Source of the DNA: Hemicentrotus pulcherrimus
Lineage: Eukaryota; Echinodermata; Echinoidea; Camarodonta; Strongylocentrotidae
DNA length: 13,487 bases
Assembly: GCA_003118195.1 (NCBI GenBank)
Contig: BEXV01000713.1
Coordinates: 139,365-152,851 of the forward strand
Reading direction: 5' to 3'
The position numbers were made by a program, and so were the translations under genes. Positions 1-9,100 of the stretch are shown in pieces. Within the stretch, counting starts at the first letter, position 1. Every line of letters begins with the position of its first letter. The notes under the pieces were generated by a model, which made no database searches, had not been told where the DNA came from, and saw only the letters and a list, made by a program, of their open reading frames with translations.

Positions 1-815
1 GGGGGGGGGGGCTGATTCTTTGAAACATTGAACTGTTATGGGTTTATATATGTTCTAGCTGGTCTGAACATCAGTATGATAGTCTTAACAGGTTCGTCGT
101 TTTTCAAATCTTTCAATAATATTCGCAGCTGTCTGACGTAATTCATTAAAATAATGTCGTATACCTCTTGTTTGGGTATTTCTTATTTAGCTTCTTGTGT
201 ATCGTGATCGTTGAATAAAAATTTCAGCTCACCAACTAGTGAAGAAAATTATTGTTATTTTTTCCGAGTTTGCTCCGCATGTTCGTGTTATGATTAGTTG
301 TTTCAAATATTTTCCCATCACATGCAGTCTCTAAGATGCGAAATACAGTATGTAAGTTGACAGAGACACAGAAATTAGTAACGCATTTTGACGTAGACAC
401 TGCATGCACGATTGTGTATTCCAACAGATTTGAGGAAATATGACACAAAACTGAATACGTAATATCGTCTAAAACAGTTCCATAAGTTAGTGTTACCCTG
501 TACAATAATGTTTGAATAGTTAAATTGATAAATTAATAGTTGAGTGAATGCATGAATAAGCAAATGATTGACTGAATATATGGAAACGTTTGCTTGTATT
601 TTTTTCATAAAAGAAGTTGACAACAAACCGACTCCACACGGTGCTGAGTGCTCAGGGATCACAAGCCACTGGCTTCATCGGGCGGGTAGTTCCATTATGT
701 GAATGGGTAAATTAACTACCGGTACAAAATGAGAGGACACATTACAGTGTACAATAGGGACACACATTGTTTTTATTGTGCAGAACATACTTTTTTATTG
801 ACTTACTTATTGCAT
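1..815. other. Upstream DNA with no recognisable gene
   Basis: AT-rich sequence starting with a run of 11 Gs at the very edge. The open frames here are short, overlap on opposite strands and show no domain or coding bias. One small hairpin is visible (GGTAGTT at 685-691 with AACTACC at 714-720). Confidence 0.6.
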
Positions 816-1112
816 GAAACTATAAAACCAAAATGCATTTTGTATTATAACAATTGGAGTACAAAGAATAATAACAGCTGAATGAAATGCAAAAACACAC
901 CTGGGGAGGAAGCATTCATAAATTTGAATACATAATTATATAGTTGGTAAACGACTCCGATGAAACCATAAAACCAAAATGAAATTTGCGTTCTGGCAAT
1001 TGGAGTACAAAGAATGATAGCAGGTGAATGAAATGCTTCAACAGCAACACAAACACCTGGAAAGCTGGGAAGCATCCATAAATATGAATAATTTAGTTGA
1101 TAAACGACTCCG
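816..1112. repeat. Two-copy tandem duplication, ~146-bp unit
   Basis: GAAACTATAAAACCAAAATG at 816 recurs as GAAACCATAAAACCAAAATG at 962. Both copies go on with CAATTGGAGTACAAAGAAT, then GGTGAATGAAATGC or a close variant, an ACACCTGG block, GGAAGCAT-CATAAAT, and end in AAACGACTCCG. Unit 2 has a few small insertions. Nothing coding is supported in it. Confidence 0.85.
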
Positions 1113-1940
1113 CATGTGGACGTCCGTTGGAGCAGAAAGCAGTGGATTCTTAACAACACGAACCCATTTAACAGAATGTGGGAACGTAAATTAAATTTGG
1201 CGCGGTTGGAAAATGCATCTTTCTACCCTGCGACTTTAATGATACGATCCAGTAATTTAAAACAGTAGAATGGCGCTTATTTAAAAATTACTCATTAAAT
1301 AAAACCCAAAACTTCAGTGATATCAGAAAAAAATATGTTATATCTTACTATTAATTAAAAAAAGATGTATAAACATTGTGAAAGTGTCGCATTTTACGAT
1401 AAAAGACACCGATTTAGCGAAGATGACATCAATAGTGCGCTTGCATCAGGGAATCCAAGGTCAAAAGGTCAATATTCAGACACTGATAAGTTATTGGTCG
1501 AGCCTTTTTGTTTCCTTTATTCCTAAAAAAATTTACAATCAATCAAAACAAGTTTAATACCAGAAGAAAGCTAACGATTACTATTTCATTAACCGCTTGC
1601 CCCAAAGTCGCTTGACCACAGTAAAACGAGTGAGGGCTTGCGAGAGCGGCCAAAGTGTGATTGAAACTCGCTATTTGCTCTTCTCCGACGCAGAAGGAGA
1701 CCACAATGTGCTGGATAAATGTATTTTTTCCGACAAAAGTACAGAAAATGTGCATATGGTCTTTTTATATTATACTTTATGAAATGTAGTACCCGAGTGA
1801 CTTCCGGGCGCCCAATGCTGGAAAGAAACGCACATTTGAGAAAACTTCACTTTTTCATGGAAAAATGCTTATTTTGTTCTATGCACGCAAGTCAGATTGA
1901 GCGGATGTACAACGTTTCCATATTAAAAAAAAAAACCCGA
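1113..1940. other. Non-coding upstream stretch
   Basis: No recognisable gene, RNA or mobile element. A somewhat GC-richer patch near 1590-1720 opens frames on both strands but matches no family I know. Confidence 0.5.
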
Positions 1941-2026
1941 AATGAATAAATGAATGAATAAACATAAAATATTGAACAAATAAAATTATCTAAAAAAAGA
2001 ATGAATAAATAAATGAATAAATAAAG
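1941..2026. repeat. Degenerate (ATGAATAA)n microsatellite
   Basis: Repeated AATGAATAAATGAATGAATA-type units, interrupted around 1963-1997 and resuming to about 2026. Confidence 0.8.
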
Positions 2027-2867
2027 ATAGAGAGATTACCATTAAAGTCCCACTGCACTACTTATAGCTACTTGCTCCCTCTATATAGCAAACAATGTCT
2101 AATTGGTGACCGTTGGTCCCCCATGATCCCCCTTTTCTTATGTTAATTGAGAGCTGATTTGAAGAGATAAAAACCTGTCAGTGACCTTACAACCCCTGAC
2201 TAGTGTAGACGGGCTTTAAATGGAATATTATCAACCCTTCACCAAATCTTAATACCTATACTTTCCTTCCTCGAGAGTGCCCCTCATAAAAAAAATTGTA
2301 GTCTCATGTTCTTCTTCCCATTATGACACATACTCATTTGCTGTCTCTAAACTACCAGCAACATTCCCTTGAACACCCATACATATACATACATTATACT
2401 TGTGCACGCACAATTAAGACAAGGACCAATGATATTAGATAAAGTAATCTAAGAGATGGGTTCAATTATGCAGGTACACCCTTTGCTGGTAGTGCAGTTG
2501 TTGAAGGTACATGCTGAATCATTGTACAACTAGGTGCTTCAGGGGAAATATCGACACAGCGTCTTGCATAGTTGAACTGCAAGTGGGTGAATTTGAAGAG
2601 AAAGAAGACGCTAGATTACGAAAATATTTCAGTTTTTGTAGTCTTTCTCCGTGGTAAATATTTCGTCTGAAGCATAACATCTCATTTGAAAGTGTTGGTG
2701 GTGCTACCATTATCAGCCTATGTCCACAATGTGGGTAAAATTTGCATAGCTTTCATTCATCTGGGTAATATCATGATCTGTATCAGCTTCTAATTCTGGA
2801 AGGAGTACTCATCGAAGTCGATCCGACATTGTATAAGGCATATTGCTAAAACATTCTTAACTATTTC
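2027..2867. other. Region immediately upstream of the ABCG gene
   Basis: No gene found. It should contain the promoter or a 5' untranslated exon and intron if transcription starts nearby. A TATATAG string at about 2083 is the only TATA-like element noticed, and it is 0.8 kb from the ATG, so it cannot be assigned. Confidence 0.4.
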
Positions 2868-2908
2868 AGAAATTCTTTTTGAGAGTTAACGCACTCAGGG
2901 GGTCAAAA
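2868..2908 (+). other. Possible 3' splice site and 5' untranslated leader before the start codon
   Basis: CTATTTCAG ending at 2869 with GCTAAAAC about 20 bases upstream looks like an acceptor with a branch point. If real, 2870-2908 would be the 5' end of the first coding exon and a noncoding (or coding) exon would lie further upstream. No TATA box or initiator could be assigned with confidence, and the mark is weak without transcript data. Confidence 0.3.
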
Positions 2909-3134
2909 ATGGATCGTCGGATAGACGAATTACCATTACTTGGAAATGGACGAGAGAGCCTGAAGGACAGTGGAATTCAGCGGATTCGTAATCCGTCGTC
3001 GATCACTGTTCCGCCACAGCTACAGCTGACGTTGTCGTGGAAAGATCTAGTGGTCAACCACCATCCCTCCCGTGGGATCATCGGGCGACTGCGTGGGGAT
3101 AGACCGCCACCAGTGAAAAGGATTCTGAAAGGAG
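2909..3134 (+). CDS. ABCG exon 1 (first coding exon): N-terminal tail and first NBD strand
   Basis: The ATG at 2909 has a good initiation context (A at -3, G at +4) and opens [17 protein letters not shown]. Residues 1-35 are a polar, probably flexible tail. [11 protein letters not shown] (38-49) is the first beta strand typical of ABCG NBDs, and VKRILKG (69-75) is the usual lead-in to Walker A. The donor is GGAG|GTAAGA at 3135, leaving one base of a split codon. The frame stays open upstream to a TAA at 2858, beyond a possible acceptor at 2868-2869, so a longer N-terminus is possible if an upstream coding exon exists. Confidence 0.85.
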
Positions 3135-6100
3135 GTAAGACAGTGCTCGTGACTTTTGGTTATGTATCATGTGATTGCTTTATAGCGGAAGAGAAGTGGT
3201 CACGTTAGTGGGAGGTCTTGGGTTCGAAGCCAATTCGATGTGTTTTGGGCCCTTTGGTAAGGCATTACACCTGATTACAAAGTCAAATGGAGAGGATTTG
3301 GAGATGCTTTCTTAGCAATTGGGTACAACTAACGAACCAACTATACCCCATCCTCCCCATTCACTCTCCTCCCTCCCTTCTCCGTTCCCCCTTTCTTCAT
3401 CCCTCTCCTCATCCCTCCCCCTCATCTTCCTTGGACACCGCCGAGTGGTACAAAAGCAAGTAGGTTAGAACTCCGAGCTGCCAAGTCAATATGTTAGACT
3501 ATAAAAACGATATCGTAGAAACGCTGCCATATCCGTTTAAGGCAATCTAAATTACATGACTTTGGGTGATTTTATTTTGCTAGAACTAGAATTCATCCTT
3601 CGTGGCTTCTCTATTTTAATATCCATTTCCATTTGTTTATGTGTTCTATATCTTCTTCCTTTCCTCTTAATTCTTCTTCATTTTCTTCCCCTTCCCTTCT
3701 CCTCCTCCTTCCTCCTCCTCATCTTCTTCGTTCTCTCGTTCTTCTTCTCCTTCTTCTTCGTCTTATCTTTCTACTTCTTCTTCTTCTTTATAAAGTGTAT
3801 CCTTCTTCTTTGAAGATTAACACACTGCCGACTGGTGTGCAGACAGTTAGTATAGCACAACCGGGCTAATTTAACATGTAACATATCTAAAGATAAAGTT
3901 GAGTTCTGGTCATGTGGTTGCATTGTGAAAGAAACGGTGTGGAATCTATCAGAAAAAGGTTGATCATCTAGTATATAAGTGTACGTGTGTATTGCAAGGT
4001 TCTGGAATCATCAAAATGATAAGAAATTTGGCCAAATCTTGGCAAAGTTACAAGCACTGTACACAGAATAATGTATATGGGACTACACGAGCACATGGCG
4101 AAAAACCTACCCCCGATTTTATGATGTTTCATGACATATTAAGAATATAAAGGCATTTGAAGAGCTATGCTTTTCAGGGAACATGTTTAATCTGATGTTC
4201 TTCCACCCTTGCATAATAACAATGATAACGCTCACAAGTTATTACCTCTTCCCAGAACTCAACCTTCTCTTTAATATAATTTACAAGATACTTTTCATAA
4301 GTCGATATGTTTCGAATAGGCCTAGTACCTGAAAAACGAATTATGGCCGTCTACCTTTGATTGCATACTTCATTATTTGCATGTCCCAAAGGCATAGAGA
4401 AAATTCCCGCCCATTTTGGCCTATTGACTCCGCCATTCGCTGCCATTAAAGGACGTGTTCGTATTTAGCCTTAGTAATTGCTGCAGCTTTAAAACTAACT
4501 TCCGGACTTTGTACTGGCATCAACCAGGATAATTATGTTTCAAGTTTGCGTACTTGTGTTTATAAGTTAACGGTTTGATTATGAGTCCGTTTATATTTTT
4601 ATTGTACCCGCATTTCTTATGTCTGTAATTGTGCCTCGTCATCGGGGTTGTAGGCCTATTCGTAAATAGAAATGTCGTGAGCTTATGAAGAAAAAAAGGC
4701 TGTATAATGTTGTCATGCATTATAAATGGATAATTTGTCATTAATATACAATTATTGCTCTCATTTACTTATTTTAAAACAGGATTTTGGCATTGTCTTG
4801 TTTAATGGGTTCATTCTTTTTTTTTTCTATCTTGCAGTCCTTCCCCACTCATATGTCCCCCCCCCTCTTTCTGCTCTCTCTATACTTAACTGATGTATTT
4901 TATTTGCTATAAATTTCTGAAGCATCTTAACGTATTTCTTTCTTATTCAACCCCACGTTCTCTGTTATTCTCTCTGTATATATTGCTACCCTAAAAGAAA
5001 TGTTAACAAGTTTACTGTACTAAAACATTTTCCCACGGACAGTAACTTATCCGATATTGTATAATTTATCAAACATTAATAAAGATAGAATCAGGATTGT
5101 AAAATATGGATTCCATTATCCTTGTGTAGCTAGGAAGTTTCTGCATCAGCGACTGTGTGACTACACATATAGCTAGTAATAATCGTTATATCCATGTATG
5201 ATTTTGTTGTTGTTCTTTTTACTATTGTAGTTGTTGTGTTTGTTGATGTTGGTGGTGGTGGTTATTTTGTTTGTTTGTGATACACTTGCTTTCATGGTAT
5301 TAGAAAACTGCATATTATTATGCAGGTCACACATACAGGATAATGTAGTTGAATTTTAAACACTCAAGCAAATTCTGCAGAGTTATATTTCAACTATCGA
5401 AAAAGGGTTTTCTAATTTTCTAAAGTTTTTATTCATTATATTAATGAAAGATTGTGTCTCTTGTTGTTGTATTTGACCTTGCTAAATGTTTCTGGTATAT
5501 TGATAACTTACTGGGGTATGGTGGCATATTATTTCTCACAATCGTCCCTGTCTCTTCTCCTTATTTTCATGATACAACTGCATGCAGTGCTTGATGTTTA
5601 TTTATGATCATGTTCCCAAGGTATTTCTAGTTCTTTAGCGTGGAAACTGGAAATATACAACTCTAGTATAGTACACTAATTATTATTATCTTTATCTATT
5701 ACGTACAGTAAGTGGTGTAGCAGACCCGGGCACACTGACGGCGCTTATGGGTAGCAGGTAAGATGTTTGATTTTGTTTTAATACATCAATGGGATGGGCG
5801 ATAATAATGGAATATATCTACGTATTTGAATACTTCTCCCCGCTCAACTTGAAATATAATGTCTATTAATCGATTGCAACATGTTTTCTAGATGTCCTTT
5901 TTGTAAACTCCTCTCCCTCTCTCTCTCTCTTTCTTATAACATTTTTACATTTTTCTTTATCCTCTCCCCTATTATCCAACCTCCTCGCCTTCTTTGCTTT
6001 TTCCCTACCTCCTATCCTTTCTTCTATCTATCTTTCCCTTTCATCTCTAATTCCCTCTCATCCCATCCCCTCTCTTTCTCACTGTCTTCCTCCTGTCTTT

Positions 6101-9100
6101 TGGTACAAATATCTTTCCCCCTTTCCTATCATTTCTTCTCCTCCCCTCATTTTCCCCTCTTTTCCCCATCCCTTCCTTTCTGATATAACACAGTGGCGCC
6201 GGTAAGACCACGCTTCTGAATGTCCTGAACCAGCGAGGACTGGCGGGTCTCGATGTCAATGGTCAGGTGTATCTCAATGGAATACCAATCAGCGAATATG
6301 GAATGCAAACTAGCAAGCTCATAGGCTACGTCCAACAACACGACATAATCCCCGGTGAACTCACAGTCAGTGAATACCTCACATTCTGCGTAAGTATCTT
6401 TTTGGAAATTTTATGATAATAATGATAGCAATAATGATAATAATGAAAACAATTAATATAATAGAAATAACAATAATGATAATGATAAAAATAATAATAA
6501 TAATGATGATGATGATGACGATGATAATAACGATAATAATTTTGTTTCTTTCTCCTAACTGCCATTTCTCTTATGACACTACTCAATACATAACACTTAA
6601 AACAATTGAAATGTTATTCATGTGTAACATTACCGATTAAGCCACTTTGAAACTCTTATTGAACTTCCTATTGTTTGTCCAATTTTGTCCTGGATTTTCA
6701 CCAATCTACCTCTCTGATTTGTTTTGCTTTCCTTTAGAGCTGTTTGCTATTTGAATAAATGTTTGATTTACCTATAAGTCCTCAACAAAAAATTAGCACG
6801 CACTTCACGTGATACTCTTTAAGGTCAAGAATCCATTTTGTCCCAACTTGCCCTTTTCCTTTTGAAATTTTATTTCAAGAGAAGGTTGATTTCTTGGGAG
6901 AGGTGACAAATAATTTGTGAGCGTTTTCATTGTTATTGTTCAAGTGTGGAAGAACATCAGAGAAAAATGTTCCCTGATAAGCGTGGCTTTTCAAATGGCT
7001 CCATACTCTAAACACGATATGTAACAGCTTAACAACGAGAACCTCATTTTTATTCCACCTGTTTGTGTAGTCCCATATCCATCTTTCTGTGTATAGTGCT
7101 TGTAAAGACTGGGCCAACTTTCTTAGCATTTTGATGATTCCAGAACCTTGCAGTACACAACCTTGCTTATATGCTACATGATGAACGTTTTATGATCGAT
7201 TCCATATCGTTTCTTTCACAATTTAATCGCATGACCAGTACTCAACTTTATCTTTAAATGTCATTTTTTTAACGCTAACTGTTTCTCTCGCTGTCTTTTA
7301 ACTAACAGGCTCAGCTCACGATGTCTAAGAATCTACCCGATGAAGCCAAGGTTGCCAAGATTAATGAAATCATAGAAGAGGTATGAAACGTCTTGATTTT
7401 TTCCTCCATAATAACCATAATAATGACAATAATATTTAGAATAGTAATGGCTGTTTTATATAAAACACTTTTTCAATGAACTGACCAAAGCTTGCAGTAT
7501 ATCGTTACAAGCTAAATGAAATGCAACAAATAGATAACCAAACATAAAAATTAAATTTAAATGGCATCAAAACGTTTTCACTAGTGGTGGCATTCGCGGT
7601 ATGATACTGAATGTACAATATATCAATTTCTTTCAATATAGTAGTGTACTTTATTGACAAATCTGAAGAAACAAAACATCACACATATACAAAAACAGAT
7701 AGCGATTTTGGAGTTGTGTAGGGAATAAAGCACTATCGAAAAAAACTTATTGCTATTTAGACCATTCACACTCGAGTGTGTTTGCCAAATATTCAGTTCA
7801 GTCCTTTTTTTTTTTTTTTACTTTTATTGCAATACATTCAATATTGTCCTACGCGACCGTTTTTCTAAAAGTCTAATGTCTCATAACCGAAGATCTTTTT
7901 TCAATAAACTTCGGGATATCATGTTTATATTTATTGCAGATGTAGTTGAAAGAAAAAGTAGAGTACTGGTCCTTCTGTATAAAGTAGAGAAATGGCCCTT
8001 CGGTACAACTTTAAAAGAAACTGAAAGCAATAAGGAAAAGATAATCATTTAGTACATATTAAATGGAAGGTAGAGTTCTTAGAGGAGGTGAAAAATAATT
8101 TGTTAGCGTTATCATTGTGATTATTCAAGTGTAGAAGAACATCAGATAAAAAAATGGCATTTAACAGCATAAAAAACAGGACGGATTTTTATGCCACATA
8201 TTCGTGTTGTCTCGTGTTTTTTTTGTGTGTGTACAGTGCTTGTAACTTTACCAAGACTGGGCCCAATTTCTTATTATTTTGATAATTCCAGAAAATTGCA
8301 GTACACACCACTACTTATACGCTAAATGATCAACCTTTTCTGATCGATTCCACACCGTTTCTTTCACAATGCAATCGCACGACCAGAACTCAACTTTTTC
8401 CTAATAATTTAAGGAAAATTTGTAATGTATAAAACTAAACAAAAAAAAATTGGTAACAAATAATTTCTTGTCTACAACCATTGTATATACCTGGAACTGG
8501 GACAAAAGGCTTTTTGCCACATTTATTTGGTTAACCTTTTTCTGTTCCTGGCGTTCTAATGGTTGCATTGTCTTCTATCTGTACCTGCTCAGTTGTCTGT
8601 CTTCTTTTTATATTTCATATGTATTTTATTTATTGCCAAATAAATACTTATAAAGATTGTAAAACTATTTATCTCTTGAAAATCATTTTTTCTTTTCTCT
8701 TTTGCCGTTATATATATTAGTTCTCATTACGTAAGTGTGCAGACACAGTGATTAAAGGAAAGCAGTGCATTTCAGGAGGAGAACGAAAGCGAGTCTCAGT
8801 AGCCACAAAGGTAAGACATCTTTACTCTTAGTTTCATTAGGTATTACCTCAGTCGGTTCTTTCTCATTCGGTGGAAGGTAATACTTTTATTCAGTCTGTT
8901 GTCGGTCTGGAATTGAGGCATTCGGATAACTGGGACCTCATTAACACCTCCAGACCGACACCAAACCCATTCATAACCGACTGATACTTGGCTATTCAAT
9001 ATAATGACACTTATGTTTGGTCAGTTATTGGTATGGGTCGATCTTATCCGTGTCACCGGGATATGTAATGTAATGCATAAGTTATTTTCTTCTGTCATTT

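Larger units (their letters stand above)
3135..5708 (+). other. Intron 1 (2.6 kb)
   Basis: GTAAGA to CAG boundaries. It contains a tRNA-SINE-like sequence (about 3180-3345), two pyrimidine-rich tracts (about 3346-3432 and 3640-3812), MITE copy A (3890-4271), a 12-bp inverted repeat pair (4313-4324 and 4651-4662) and a short GTT/GGT-rich patch (about 5203-5278). The remainder, 4672-5700, is AT-rich with no gene. Confidence 0.85.
6390..7308 (+). other. Intron 3 (919 bp)
   Basis: GTAAGT to ACAG. It contains an ATAATG/ATAATA microsatellite and MITE copy B. The part between them (6541-6876) has nothing recognisable. Confidence 0.88.

Noticed and set aside
600..640. Third, decayed unit of the upstream tandem repeat (AACAAACCGACTCC)
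   Set aside because: Only the end motif is similar; the spacing and body do not match the 146-bp unit.
1543..1949. Short overlapping frames on both strands upstream of the gene
   Set aside because: No family, coding bias or splice context; the opposing frames overlap, which is typical of chance.
3135..3208. Continuation of exon 1 as a 109-residue protein
   Set aside because: The consensus donor at 3135 and the exact in-frame join to VSGVADPG in exon 2 show that this is intron read-through.
3183..3260. Functional tRNA gene
   Set aside because: Only the B box is well preserved. The A box is degenerate with an insertion, and no acceptor stem or cloverleaf forms, so a SINE remnant fits better.
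3556..3869. Open frames rich in Phe, Leu and Ser on the + strand
   Set aside because: They come from the TTC/TCC tract, overlap in two frames and lie inside intron 1.
5881..6183. 100-codon frame rich in Ser, Leu, Phe and Pro, and its antisense counterpart
   Set aside because: It is a by-product of the polypyrimidine tract and stops before exon 3. Splice sites and family motifs place exon 3 in a different reading.
6326..6640. Ile/Met-rich and His/Tyr-rich frames on opposite strands
   Set aside because: Both are translations of the ATAATG/ATAATA microsatellite in intron 3.
6875..7129. 84-residue minus-strand protein
   Set aside because: It lies wholly inside MITE copy B, is not preserved as a frame in copies A or C and has no domain features.
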